Shown piece after piece: positions 8,609 to 17,210 of a stretch of 64,000 nucleotides of DNA. Within the stretch, counting starts at the first letter, position 1; each line of letters opens with the position of its first letter. The stretch covers positions 25,539 to 89,538 of the forward strand of contig CAJTRM010000013.1 in assembly GCA_910578865.1 (NCBI GenBank). The letters run 5' to 3'. Below the pieces are notes generated by a model. That model was not told the DNA's origin. It saw nothing but the letters and a program-made list of their open reading frames with translations, and did no database searches. Position numbers and translations under genes: made by a program. This DNA is from an uncultured Dorea sp. Lineage in GTDB: Bacteria; Bacillota_A; Clostridia; Lachnospirales; Lachnospiraceae.

Positions 8609-9988
8609 TTAATATGCGTCCATATAAGCCTGACACGCGTCTATCATTTCCTGCATAGCTTCCCTTCCGGGCGCCCCTGTGGTCTTTCTCTTGTCCACAC
8701 AGGTCTTAAGGCTGACAGCCTCATAGATATCCTCCTCAAAGACCGGGCAAACCTCCTGATAGGCAGAAAGCGGCAGGTCATTCAGAGAAATTCCCCGTTC
8801 CATACATAAAAGCACCAGACGCCCCACAATGCTGTGGGCATCACGGAATGCAACCCCGTGATTCACCAGATAATCGGCAGCATCCGTGGCATTGGTAAAT
8901 CCACGGCTGGCACTTTTTTCCATCCGATCCTTCCGAAACTGCATGGTTTTCAGCATGCCGGTAAACAGCGCAATACAGCCCTTCACCGTATCAATGGCAT
9001 CAAACGCCCACTCCTTATCCTCCTGCATATCTTTATTGTATGCAAGCGGAAGCCCCTTCATCGTAGTCAAAAGTGCCTGAAGAGCACCGTAAACTCTCCC
9101 GGTCTTGCCCCGCACCAACTCTGCAATGTCCGGATTCTTTTTCTGAGGCATAATACTGCTCCCGGTACTGTAGGCATCATCAATCTCCACAAACTGATAC
9201 TCATTGCTGTTCCAGATAATAACCTCCTCTGAAAATCTGCTGAGGTGCATCATAATCATAGAAAGAGCCGACAAAAGCTCGATCAGGTAATCCCGGTCCG
9301 ACACCCCGTCCATACTGTTTAAGGCGGGCCCGTCAAATCCAAGAAGCTTTGCCGTATACATCCGGTCCAGCGGATACGTGGTTCCCGCCAGCGCCCCTGA
9401 CCCTAACGGGCAGGTATTCATCCTCCGGTATATATCTCTCAGCCGTTCATGATCCCTTCTGAACATCTCAAAATAAGCGCCCATATGATGAGCCAGTGTA
9501 ATCGGCTGAGCTTTCTGAAGATGGGTAAAGCCCGGCATAAAGGTGTCAAGATTCTCCTTCATGATCGCCAGAACTGTATGCAGCAGCTCCTCTGTTAGAG
9601 TATCCAGAGCCTCTACCTCATCTCTTGTATAAAGCTTCATGTCTAAAGCCACCTGATCATTACGGCTTCTGCCGGTATGCAGCTTTTTGCCGGCGTCTCC
9701 GATCCGGCTCGTAAGCGTTGCCTCCACAAAGCTGTGGATATCCTCATATTCTTCTGTAATCGCAAGCTTTCCGGACTCAACGTCGCTTAAGATTCCCTGA
9801 AGTCCCTCCAGAATCTGCTCTTCCTCCGCTTCTGTAAGGATCCCCTGCCTTGCAAGCATCATCACATGTGCGATGCTCCCTTTAATATCCTGTGCATAAA
9901 ACCTTCGGTCAAATGAAATTGACGCATTAAAATTATATACCAGCTGATCCGTTTCTTTTGTGAAACGGCCGCCCCATAACTGTGCCAT
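8609..9988 (-). CDS. argH: Argininosuccinate lyase
   Basis: Splits argininosuccinate into arginine and fumarate, the last step of arginine synthesis. The product is 459 residues from the ATG at 9988 (MAQLWGGRFTKETD), with GGAG just upstream; an in-frame extension to 10066 has no family counterpart. Seen: the fumarase/aspartase superfamily signature GSSIMPQKKNPDIAELVRGK near residue 280 with its flexible catalytic Ser loop, and HTGRSRNDQVALD near residue 105. No argG is adjacent. No T-box or clear ARG box was found upstream, although argR lies elsewhere in the window. Confidence 0.96.
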   Translation of the reverse strand: MAQLWGGRFTKETDQLVYNFNASISFDRRFYAQDIKGSIAHVMMLARQGILTEAEEEQILEGLQGILSDVESGKLAITEEYEDIHSFVEATLTSRIGDAGKKLHTGRSRNDQVALDMKLYTRDEVEALDTLTEELLHTVLAIMKENLDTFMPGFTHLQKAQPITLAHHMGAYFEMFRRDHERLRDIYRRMNTCPLGSGALAGTTYPLDRMYTAKLLGFDGPALNSMDGVSDRDYLIELLSALSMIMMHLSRFSEEVIIWNSNEYQFVEIDDAYSTGSSIMPQKKNPDIAELVRGKTGRVYGALQALLTTMKGLPLAYNKDMQEDKEWAFDAIDTVKGCIALFTGMLKTMQFRKDRMEKSASRGFTNATDAADYLVNHGVAFRDAHSIVGRLVLLCMERGISLNDLPLSAYQEVCPVFEEDIYEAVSLKTCVDKRKTTGAPGREAMQEMIDACQAYMDAY

Positions 9989-10103
9989 ATACCTTTTCTC
10001 CTTTTCCTGTATCCTCAGCGCACAGGGGTAACATCCCCTTCTCTGCAAAGGACAACTATCATACATGAAACGATTTTACCACATTTCTTCACAGAATCAA
10101 ACA

Positions 10104-10730
10104 TTATTGTTTCTTTCTTGTCTTATCTGGCTTCTCCATGGAAAATTCACAGCCGCAGTAATCCTGGCGGTAAAGTCCATACAGTTTCGACAGCTCTATC
10201 GAACGTTTATATCCGTTTTTCTTCTTAAAATCCGACAGAAGATATTCGACGCCGTACTCCCCGGCAAGCCGTATGCCGATCTCGTTCAGCCGTGCGGCGT
10301 TCTTAAGCGGGCTGATGCTTAAAGTCGTCGTAAAATAATCAAAACCTGCTTTTGCCGCGATCTCTGCCGTCTCCCTCAGACGAAGCTCATAGCATTTCAG
10401 GCACCGCAAGCCGCCCTCTTTGATATGTTCCATCCCTTCCGCCAGCTCATAAAAGCGTTCTTTGTCATAACGTCCCGCCATAAATGAAACCGGATGTTTT
10501 GCCGGAAGCTTGTCGATCAGCATCTGCTGTTCCCATATCCTTTTGGTATATTCACTCTCCGGGAAAATATTCGGATTATAATAAAAAACCGTGATCTCAA
10601 AATAATTGCTCAGATATTCCAGCACATAGCTGCTGCAGGGTGCACAGCAGCTGTGGAGCAGAAGCCTCGGCACGTGTTCCTCCCCAGCCAGCTTTTTCAC
10701 TAACTTATCCAGTTCTCTCTGATAATTCAT
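10104..10730 (-). CDS. queH: Epoxyqueuosine reductase QueH
   Basis: Reduces epoxyqueuosine in tRNA to queuosine, the non-orthologous replacement for QueG. It has 208 residues from MNYQRELDKL at 10730, which has an AAGGGGAAGAG ribosome site; an in-frame extension to 10829 runs through the promoter and is rejected. Seen: the paired cysteines LLLHSCCAPCSSY near residue 25, GGLRCLKCYELRL near residue 105, and the C-terminal DYCGC motif. These Cys sets bind the metal and Fe-S clusters of the family. A good sigma-A promoter drives it, diverging from the ABC transporter. Confidence 0.92.
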   Translation of the reverse strand: MNYQRELDKLVKKLAGEEHVPRLLLHSCCAPCSSYVLEYLSNYFEITVFYYNPNIFPESEYTKRIWEQQMLIDKLPAKHPVSFMAGRYDKERFYELAEGMEHIKEGGLRCLKCYELRLRETAEIAAKAGFDYFTTTLSISPLKNAARLNEIGIRLAGEYGVEYLLSDFKKKNGYKRSIELSKLYGLYRQDYCGCEFSMEKPDKTRKKQ

Positions 10731-10772
10731 ATCGTTCTCTTCCCCTTCGTCAGACCCACAGATTCTTTTGAA

Positions 10773-10801
10773 ATTATAACTTTTCTGACACATTATGACA
10801 A
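10773..10801 (-). promoter_or_regulatory. Sigma-A promoter of queH
   Basis: On the minus strand: -35 TTGTCA (10801-10796), 17 bases, -10 TATAAT (10778-10773), 43 bases before the queH ATG. Confidence 0.75.
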
Positions 10802-10867
10802 GTAGTATTCCCTCACTTATTTTCTTCATTTACATAAAATAATATATATTCCCTGTTGGAGGCCTTT

Positions 10868-11635
10868 ATGGAACAAGTATTAGAACTGAAAAATATCCAC
10901 TACGCCTATCATACGCTGGACGGAGAAACACCTGCTCTTACAGACATTTCCTTTTGTCTGAACAAAGGTGAATTCGTCTCCATCGTAGGTCCTTCCGGAT
11001 GCGGCAAATCCACGCTTTTGTCCCTGATCGCAGGGCTGATCGAGCCGGAAAAGGGACTGATCAAAATCAACGGAAAATACTTAAGAGAAAGCACCACCAA
11101 TGTGGGATATATGCTTCAGCATGATGAACTTTTTGAGTGGCGTACCATCTACAACAATGTAATCCTCGGGCTGGAGGTACAGCATATGCTGACTGCTAGA
11201 ACAAAGGCAAAGGCCCATGACCTCCTGGATATGTACGGACTTAAAAAATTTGAAAATTCAAGGCCTTCTGAGCTCTCCGGAGGCATGCGCCAGCGCGCCG
11301 CCCTGATCCGTACCCTTGTGCTGGAGCCGGACCTGCTTCTGCTTGATGAACCCTTCTCTGCCCTTGACTATCAGACCCGCCTGAACGTCGGGGATGATAT
11401 CGGCCAGATCATCCGCAAGGAGGAAAAATCTGCAATCCTTGTCACCCATGACCTCTCCGAGGCCATCTCACTGGCAGACCGGGTCATCATACTATCCAAA
11501 CGTCCGGCCGTCATGAAACAGACGATCCCCCTCATTTTTGACCTTGAGCAGGACACTCCTCTGAACCGGCGCAATGCACCTGAATTTAAAACATATTTTA
11601 ACCTGATATGGAAGGAGCTGAACATTGATGAGTGA
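10868..11635 (+). CDS. ABC transporter ATP-binding protein (SsuB/TauB type)
   Basis: The 255-residue ATPase subunit of an importer of the nitrate/sulfonate/taurine class. Seen: Walker A GPSGCGKST near residue 40, Q-loop, signature LSGGMRQRAAL near residue 138, Walker B LLLLDEPFSALD and the switch His in VTHDLSEA. The start is ATG 10868, seven or so bases after GGAGG; a TTG at 10856 overlaps that ribosome site and is rejected. The permease starts inside its last codons. No substrate-binding protein is next to it, so the substrate is unknown. Confidence 0.92.
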   Translation: MEQVLELKNIHYAYHTLDGETPALTDISFCLNKGEFVSIVGPSGCGKSTLLSLIAGLIEPEKGLIKINGKYLRESTTNVGYMLQHDELFEWRTIYNNVILGLEVQHMLTARTKAKAHDLLDMYGLKKFENSRPSELSGGMRQRAALIRTLVLEPDLLLLDEPFSALDYQTRLNVGDDIGQIIRKEEKSAILVTHDLSEAISLADRVIILSKRPAVMKQTIPLIFDLEQDTPLNRRNAPEFKTYFNLIWKELNIDE

Positions 11636-12425
11636 GCTGTCAAAAAGCCAGCTGCAATATCTGAAAAACCACCGGAAGCATAAACGGATCGTCCGGATCT
11701 CCAGAGTCCTGATCCTTCTGAGCTTTTTATTCATCTGGGAATTCACTGCCAATGTAGGGATCATTGATTCCTTCATCTTCAGCAGTCCGTCCAAAATAGC
11801 AATCTGCTTCTGGGAAATGACACTGGACAAAAGCATTTTTCTTCATACAGGCGTTACGCTGTACGAGACGATCTTAAGCTTCCTGCTTGTAATTGCCGTC
11901 AGCATCCTGGCGGCAGTAGCACTGTGGTTCAGCACCAAGCTCTCCGAGATCCTCGACCCCTATCTGGTTGTTTTAAACAGCCTCCCAAAGTCTGCCCTGG
12001 CGCCGCTTCTGATCGTGTGGCTCGGAGCAAACACAACGACGATCATCGTCGCCGGTATGTCGGTGGCTATCTTCGGCAGTATCCTGAATCTCTATGCCAG
12101 CTTCACCACCGTAGATCCCGGAAAGATCAAGCTGATCTACACCCTGCAGGGGCATAAGCTCCAGGCCCTTACCAAGGTCGTCCTCCCAAGCTCCCTGCCG
12201 GCCATCATCAGCAACATGAAAGTGAACATCGGACTTTGTCTGGTGGGCGTGATCATCGGAGAATTCCTTGCTGCAAGGAACGGACTTGGATATCTGATCA
12301 TCTATTCCAGCCAGGTGTTTAAAATGGATTGGCTTTTGATGAGCATCGTGCTTCTGTGTGTGATGGCAACCATACTGTATTCTCTGATTAATTTATTGGA
12401 AAGATGGTGTCTGCATCGGTTTTAA
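11628..12425 (+). CDS. ABC transporter permease (SsuC/TauC type)
   Basis: A 265-residue inner-membrane permease. Seen: about six hydrophobic segments, an N-terminal basic cytosolic region, and the EAA-type loop around LIYTLQGHKLQALTKVVLPS near residue 165 that docks on the ATPase. The ATG at 11628 overlaps the end of the ATPase gene by eight bases with AAGGAG upstream, implying coupled translation. The C-terminus is complete. It most resembles aliphatic sulfonate, taurine or pyrimidine-precursor importers, but no riboswitch or binding protein is present to decide. Confidence 0.9.
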   Translation: MSELSKSQLQYLKNHRKHKRIVRISRVLILLSFLFIWEFTANVGIIDSFIFSSPSKIAICFWEMTLDKSIFLHTGVTLYETILSFLLVIAVSILAAVALWFSTKLSEILDPYLVVLNSLPKSALAPLLIVWLGANTTTIIVAGMSVAIFGSILNLYASFTTVDPGKIKLIYTLQGHKLQALTKVVLPSSLPAIISNMKVNIGLCLVGVIIGEFLAARNGLGYLIIYSSQVFKMDWLLMSIVLLCVMATILYSLINLLERWCLHRF

Positions 12426-12470
12426 AATGATACATTTTTTGCTGTTATTCCTGTTTATTCAAAAAAGTTC

Positions 12471-12498
12471 TTGCAAATCTTTTTAAATTTGTTATAAT
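12471..12498 (+). promoter_or_regulatory. Promoter of tRNA-Thr
   Basis: -35 TTGCAA (12471-12476), 16-base spacer, -10 TATAAT (12493-12498), 44 bases before the tRNA. The tRNA therefore has its own transcription start after the ABC genes. Confidence 0.7.
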
Positions 12499-12542
12499 AT
12501 AATTCGTGGCTGTCATTATAACAGTTGCCACTCTTATGGAAC

Positions 12543-12615
12543 GCTGGAATAGCTCAGTCGGTAGAGCACTTCACTCGTAATGAAGGGGTCGTCGGTTCAA
12601 GTCCGATTTCCAGCT
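12543..12615 (+). tRNA. tRNA-Thr (anticodon CGT)
   Basis: A 73-nt cloverleaf. The acceptor GCTGGAA pairs with TTCCAGC; the D arm is GCTC/GAGC; the anticodon stem CTTCA/TGAAG holds the loop CTCGTAA with anticodon CGT at 12576-12578; the T arm is GTCGG/CCGAT with TTCAAGT in the loop; the discriminator is T. No CCA is encoded. It reads ACG threonine codons. Confidence 0.97.
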
Positions 12616-12623
12616 TACAAAAG

Positions 12624-12663
12624 AACCCGCAGGTTTTTGAAGTGAAACTTGCGGGTTTTTGTT
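12624..12663 (+). terminator. Rho-independent terminator after tRNA-Thr
   Basis: A GC-rich hairpin, arms AACCCGCAGGTTT and AAACTTGCGGGTT, followed by TTTTTG. It starts nine bases after the tRNA and separates it from the convergent mscS gene. Confidence 0.9.
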
Positions 12664-12716
12664 ATATATTTTTGTTATACAGCAGATCTTTCTGACTCCT
12701 GCCCTCTGAGATGAAT

Positions 12717-13598
12717 TTATTTTTCTGCCATATGCACCATAAGCTGCCGGTAAGGAATCTCAACCCCGTTTTCATCAAACTGTTCCTTAATCTCTTCAAG
12801 AATCCTCCATCTTGCCGGCCAGAACGCCTCACTTTTTGTCCAAGCTCTTGCCCCGATTACCACCGAACTCTCTCCAAGAGAATCCACAAACACATTGATC
12901 TCCTCATCCTGTAAGACTGCCTCATCCTCTGTCAATATACGTTCAATCAGCAACTTGGCCTTCTTAAGATCCGCATCATAAGAAATATCGATCTTAAGGT
13001 CCAGCCTTCTCTCATCCTTGGCGGTTGCATTGGTCAGGCTGTTATTCGTCAGGATTCCGTTGGGGATGACAATCGTCTTATTGTCAATGGTACAAAGCTT
13101 TGTATAGAAAATCTGGATTTCCTTTACCGTCCCCTCATTTTTATTGGTATCCTCAATAATATAATCTCCCACCTCAAAAGGCTTTAAAAGCAGGATCAAT
13201 ACGCCGCCTGCAAAATTAGAAAGGCTCCCCTGGAGGGCAAGCCCAAGCGCAACACCGCCGGACGCAATAAGCGCTGCCACCGAAGCCGTGTCCACCCCAA
13301 ATTTTGTAGCGATACTGAACAGAAGCATAAAATATAACGTAAATTTCAGCAGAGAATCCACGAACTGTTCTACCCCTTTTTCGACGGCAGAGCGTTCCAG
13401 AGAACGCCTCACCAGCCTGCGGATCCACGTAATGATAATTCTTCCCAAAAAGAAAAATACCAGAGCCAGGATCACCTTCACGCCAAATCCGATCATAGCA
13501 GGTATATTCTCCTGAATATAGCCGGTCAGCTGATTGACTTCCTCCACTGTATTGCTGGCTACCTCTGCCACCTCTTCTGTCGCTGTCGTTCCATCCAT
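12717..13598 (-). CDS. mscS: Small-conductance mechanosensitive channel (MscS family)
   Basis: A membrane channel that opens under tension to release solutes after hypo-osmotic shock. It has 293 residues from ATG 13598, which follows AAAGGAGGAGC; an extension to 13655 lacks a ribosome site. Seen: two N-terminal hydrophobic segments, then the Gly/Ala-rich pore helix ALIASGGVALGLALQGSLSN near residue 110, the beta domain motif KPFEVGDYI, and the C-terminal alpha/beta domain. The size matches E. coli MscS. It is convergent with the tRNA gene and follows pgeF. Confidence 0.93.
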   Translation of the reverse strand: MDGTTATEEVAEVASNTVEEVNQLTGYIQENIPAMIGFGVKVILALVFFFLGRIIITWIRRLVRRSLERSAVEKGVEQFVDSLLKFTLYFMLLFSIATKFGVDTASVAALIASGGVALGLALQGSLSNFAGGVLILLLKPFEVGDYIIEDTNKNEGTVKEIQIFYTKLCTIDNKTIVIPNGILTNNSLTNATAKDERRLDLKIDISYDADLKKAKLLIERILTEDEAVLQDEEINVFVDSLGESSVVIGARAWTKSEAFWPARWRILEEIKEQFDENGVEIPYRQLMVHMAEK

Positions 13599-13664
13599 AG
13601 GCGCTCCTCCTTTCCATGATCCGTTGCCGTCAGGCAAGGAATCGTTGATTTTCATTCTATATGA

Positions 13665-14498
13665 TTATTTCAATGCAAGAAATGCACTCAGGTTTCCGCG
13701 TTTTCCGCCTGTGGCTCTGTGTGAAAACAGAATCTCCGGATTGCAGTGTGTGCATACATTTGTCACTGCGATATTCTCTTTTTGAATCCCGGCCTCCCGA
13801 AATACCACCTCATTCGCCTTCCAGAGATTCAGCTGGTACTTCCCGTTTTCTTTCTGATAAAACAATTCGCCCCATACGCTTTTATCAAAGGCCTTTTGGA
13901 ACTCTTGTATTACATCTTCTCTTACTTCATAGCAGTCCTGGCAGATCGACGGTCCGACAGCCGCAATCACGTCCTGCGGGTCTGTCCCGTACTCCTCTTT
14001 CATCCTCTCAACAGTCACTCTCCCGATCTTTCCGACAGTCCCCCGCCATCCGGAATGGCTGAGTCCGATCGCTTTCCTGACAGGATCAACAAAGAACAGG
14101 GGAACACAGTCAGCGTAAAAGGTCACAAGGCAGATTCCCGGGACATTGGTGACCATTCCGTCTGTCTCCGGAAAGCGTCCTCCCCTGTCTTTTTCTTTCA
14201 CAACTGCTACGTTGGTTGTATGGGTCTGATGGGTAAATGTCATATCACCGGGAGAAACGCCGATCGCCCCTGCAATACGTTTTTTATTTTCTGCAACGTC
14301 CTTGGGATCGTCCCCCCTTGTTGTGCTGATATTCATTGTGGCACAGTGCCCCTTACTGACGCCTCCGAGCCGTGTAGAAAATCCGTGCTGCACAATACCC
14401 GTATTTTCAATCAGGGGATAACAAAGGAATGGCACGCCGTTTCTGACCCTTTCCTCAAAAATATGCTCGTTATTTTTATATTTTATTCCAAATCCCAT
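13665..14498 (-). CDS. pgeF: Multicopper/laccase-domain protein PgeF (YlmD/YfiH family)
   Basis: A member of the YfiH family, shown in other bacteria to act as a purine nucleoside phosphorylase/adenosine deaminase and, in E. coli, to remove misplaced Ser from peptidoglycan precursors. It has 277 residues from MGFGIKYK at 14498, with AAGGGAAAAG upstream. Seen: STRLGGVSKG, the His motif FTHQTHTTNV near residue 90, YADCVPLFF and SHSGWRGTV, and a late CTHCNP; these supply the metal-binding His and Cys. It lies behind yraN and rnhB. Confidence 0.9.
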   Translation of the reverse strand: MGFGIKYKNNEHIFEERVRNGVPFLCYPLIENTGIVQHGFSTRLGGVSKGHCATMNISTTRGDDPKDVAENKKRIAGAIGVSPGDMTFTHQTHTTNVAVVKEKDRGGRFPETDGMVTNVPGICLVTFYADCVPLFFVDPVRKAIGLSHSGWRGTVGKIGRVTVERMKEEYGTDPQDVIAAVGPSICQDCYEVREDVIQEFQKAFDKSVWGELFYQKENGKYQLNLWKANEVVFREAGIQKENIAVTNVCTHCNPEILFSHRATGGKRGNLSAFLALK

Positions 14499-14562
14499 AA
14501 ATTTCTTTTCCCTTTCTATAGCCTCCTCTGTACCGGTCTCACAGATGAAACTTCCTGCAAAA

Positions 14563-14958
14563 TCACAGATCTGTAGAATCAAATGCATTCTTTACCACAA
14601 GTATCTCTTCATCCGTCATACTGACCACGTCAAATCTGCAGGGTACATCCTGTATTCCTCCTCTGGTCAGGTAGTAAAGCGCACATCTGGATATAATCTT
14701 CTGTTTCCTGAAATCCACTGCCTCCAGAGGATGTCCGCTTCCAGTACCGGAACGGTACTTCACCTCACAGAACACCAGATAGTTGCCGTCTTTTGCTACG
14801 ATATCTATCTCCCCCGCCCTGCACCGATAATTATATTCGAGAATCTCATATCCGGCATCCTCCAGATACTTCCCTGCCTTCTGTTCCTTTTCTGCACCCA
14901 GCCTGCGCCTGTTCCTTTCCGTAGATCCACGACGCCCGGCCTTTCTGTTTTCACTCAA
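14563..14958 (-). CDS. YraN/UPF0102 family nuclease-like protein
   Basis: A 131-residue protein of the UPF0102 family, which has a Holliday-junction-resolvase-like fold. Seen: KAGKYLEDAGYEILEYNYRC, the acidic core GEIDIVAKDGNYLVFCEVKY (Asp and EVK active-site pattern) near residue 50-70. The start is TTG at 14958, eight bases after GAGGAGG; an earlier TTG at 14982 has no ribosome site. It sits between rnhB and pgeF, a common placement next to rnhB in Firmicutes. Its biological role is not established. Confidence 0.88.
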   Translation of the reverse strand: MSENRKAGRRGSTERNRRRLGAEKEQKAGKYLEDAGYEILEYNYRCRAGEIDIVAKDGNYLVFCEVKYRSGTGSGHPLEAVDFRKQKIISRCALYYLTRGGIQDVPCRFDVVSMTDEEILVVKNAFDSTDL

Positions 14959-15012
14959 GCCGCAAGCCTCCTCTGCATACAAACAGATACCTGTTTTTGT
15001 TCTGCGGGAGCG

Positions 15013-15696
15013 TTAACCCTCCTGCTCCACAAATTTTTTGATAAATGTCCTGCGGTGAATGGACGAAGCCCCGAACTCTTTCAGTCCTGCAATATGCGCT
15101 TTTGTCCCATAGCCCTTGTTGCTTTCCAGATCATAGCCCGGAAACTCCCTGCTGTAATCCACCATCATACGATCCCTCGTCACCTTCGCCACGATACTTG
15201 CCGCTGCAATTGATATACTTTTTGCATCCCCTTTGATGATCGGCACCTGTTTCGTATCCACCCCGGGTATCGTAACGGCATCGTTCAGCAGGACGTCCGG
15301 TTTTCTGCCGAGCTTTTTTTCCACCTCACAGACAGCCATACGCATCGCTTCATAAGTTGCCTGCAAAATATTAATCTCGTCAATTCTTGCGGGGCCTACG
15401 ATCCCCAGTCCGACAGCCTCCGCTTTCTCCATTATCTCCTCATACAGGGCTTCTCTCTTTTTCTCAGACAGCTTCTTAGAATCATTCAGATAAAGAATAG
15501 AGACATCTTTGGGCAGAACGACTGCTCCGGCTACCACCGGTCCTGCAAGCGGCCCTCTGCCCACCTCGTCAATTCCGCAGATATACCGGCTGGAGGCATA
15601 CTCCGTTTCATAACTGCTCATCTCTTTCAGCCTCGCCAGCTCCTTTGCCAGCTTTTCCTGCTGTTTTTTCATCCTTTCCTCTTCCCGTTTACTCAT
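15013..15696 (-). CDS. rnhB: Ribonuclease HII
   Basis: Cuts RNA in RNA:DNA hybrids and excises single ribonucleotides from DNA. It has 227 residues with a charged N-terminal extension of about 35 residues. Seen: ICGIDEVGRGPLAGPVVAGA near residue 40 with the first catalytic Asp-Glu pair, the later LLNDAV Asp, and SIAAASIVAKVTRDRMM. The ATG overlaps the end of the upstream signal peptidase by eight bases; GGGAGTAATC is its ribosome site. Confidence 0.95.
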   Translation of the reverse strand: MSKREEERMKKQQEKLAKELARLKEMSSYETEYASSRYICGIDEVGRGPLAGPVVAGAVVLPKDVSILYLNDSKKLSEKKREALYEEIMEKAEAVGLGIVGPARIDEINILQATYEAMRMAVCEVEKKLGRKPDVLLNDAVTIPGVDTKQVPIIKGDAKSISIAAASIVAKVTRDRMMVDYSREFPGYDLESNKGYGTKAHIAGLKEFGASSIHRRTFIKKFVEQEG

Positions 15697-16255
15697 GTTT
15701 GATTACTCCCATATTTTCAAACGGATAGATACGCACCCACGCTTTCCCCATCAGGTCTTTTCTGTGCAAAACTCCTACACTTGGATCCCGGCTGTCCAGA
15801 CTATGGTTCCGGTTATCTCCCAGCACAAAATACTCATCCTCCCCGAGCACCACCGGCTCCCCTGCAATGCCGGAGGATTCCATAACCTCGGTCCCGTACA
15901 CATCACCCTCTAAAAGCTCCCCATTGATATACGTGTATCCGTCAATCACCTGGACAGTTTCTCCGGGAAGCCCAACGATCCGCTTGATATAATATGTATT
16001 TTCCTCATGCTTATAAGGAAAAACAATAATATCATAACGCTTTGGATCCTGAAAACGATACGATATCTTATCTACGATCAGATTATCCCCATGGCTTAAG
16101 GTTGTCTCCATGGATGAGCCGCTGACCCTCGTCCTCTGACCTACAAAAGTGATGATCAGATAGGTTAGGCCGACGATAATCAGAATATATACGATCCATC
16201 CGAGTAATGCACCGAAAACTCCTCCGGCCCCTCTCTTTCTGCTGTGTCTTGACAT
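15689..16255 (-). CDS. lepB: Type I signal peptidase (upstream of rnhB)
   Basis: Removes signal peptides on the outer face of the membrane. It has 188 residues from MSRHSRKRG at 16255 (ribosome site GGAAAGGGG); a 35-residue extension is rejected. Seen: one N-terminal transmembrane segment (residues 15-37), the nucleophile Ser in VSGSSMETTL, the general-base Lys in YYIKRIVGLPGE, and box E GDNRNHSLDSRDPSVG. It is one of two signal peptidases flanking rbgA, at about half sequence similarity by eye, so they look like old paralogues. Confidence 0.94.
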   Translation of the reverse strand: MSRHSRKRGAGGVFGALLGWIVYILIIVGLTYLIITFVGQRTRVSGSSMETTLSHGDNLIVDKISYRFQDPKRYDIIVFPYKHEENTYYIKRIVGLPGETVQVIDGYTYINGELLEGDVYGTEVMESSGIAGEPVVLGEDEYFVLGDNRNHSLDSRDPSVGVLHRKDLMGKAWVRIYPFENMGVIKHE

Positions 16256-16356
16256 AAATCTCTTTCCCCTTTCCGAATCTCTCCGGCATATTGTCCTGCC
16301 CTGTTCTGTCAGGATACCCTTGTTCACTGAGGGTACTTTCCCCGAATCAGATGTTA

Positions 16357-17205
16357 TCACAGTGATTCCGGATATTCCAGTGTCAGCCTTCCCAGGCGCC
16401 CGTTCCGAAAATCATCCAGGAACATAAACGCTGCCTTCTCTGTATCAAGCTCGTTTCCACGCAAAATACAATTCCTGCTCTTAGCGATCCCCCTTATCAC
16501 TGTATAAGGGTCTTCCTCCATATCCACACTGTATTTGTCCGGAATTACTTCAGGATAATACTGACCCAAAAAACGGATCAGTTCAGCGGCAAGTTCCTCA
16601 GTGTTTAGAATCTCATCCTTGATGGAACCGATAAATGCAAGTCTTCGCCCAACCTCCTGATCCTCAAATTTCGGCCAGAGAATTCCGGGCGTATCCAACA
16701 GCTCCACCTGTTTATTCAGCCGGATCCACTGCTTCCCCTTTGTCACTCCGGGCTTATTCCCGGTTTTTGCACATGCTTTCCCCGCCAGAGCATTAATAAA
16801 AGTAGACTTCCCCACATTCGGGATTCCGACCACCATAGCCCTCACCGGCCGGTTCAGAATCCCTCGCTTTCGGTCCCTCTCAATCTTCTCACTGCAGGCG
16901 GTCCGGATGACACTCTGGATTGATTTGATGCCCCCGCCCTTTCGGGAATTCACCTGTACGACAGAAAACCCTCTTGATTTAAAATATTCTGCCCATGCAT
17001 CATTCCATTTTTCTTCCGCCAGATCTGATTTGTTCAGGAGTACAAGCCTTGCCTTGTTTTTCCCAAGCTCGTCAATATCCGGGTTCCTGCTGCTTAACGG
17101 GATCCTTGCATCTACAAGCTCAATCACCAGGTCAATGAGCTTCATATTTTCCTGCATCATACGCTTCGCTTTCGTCATATGACCCGGGTACCACTGAAAA
17201 TGCAT
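16357..17205 (-). CDS. rbgA: Ribosome biogenesis GTPase RbgA (YlqF)
   Basis: A GTPase needed for late assembly of the 50S subunit. It has 282 residues and the circularly permuted motif order is visible: G4 LLNKSDL near residue 57, then G1 GIPNVGKSTFINAL near residue 125, then G3 DTPGILWPKFE near residue 170. The N-terminal MHFQWYPGHMTKAKRMM is the family start. It lies between the two signal peptidases, downstream of rplS, close to the B. subtilis rplS-ylqF-rnhB order. Confidence 0.95.
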   Translation of the reverse strand: MHFQWYPGHMTKAKRMMQENMKLIDLVIELVDARIPLSSRNPDIDELGKNKARLVLLNKSDLAEEKWNDAWAEYFKSRGFSVVQVNSRKGGGIKSIQSVIRTACSEKIERDRKRGILNRPVRAMVVGIPNVGKSTFINALAGKACAKTGNKPGVTKGKQWIRLNKQVELLDTPGILWPKFEDQEVGRRLAFIGSIKDEILNTEELAAELIRFLGQYYPEVIPDKYSVDMEEDPYTVIRGIAKSRNCILRGNELDTEKAAFMFLDDFRNGRLGRLTLEYPESL

Positions 17206-17210
17206 ATTCT

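Noticed and set aside
9989..10066. Possible leader or longer N-terminus of argH
   Set aside because: A small GGGG/CCCC hairpin is present, but there is no T-box sequence, no ARG box and no family homology in the extension.
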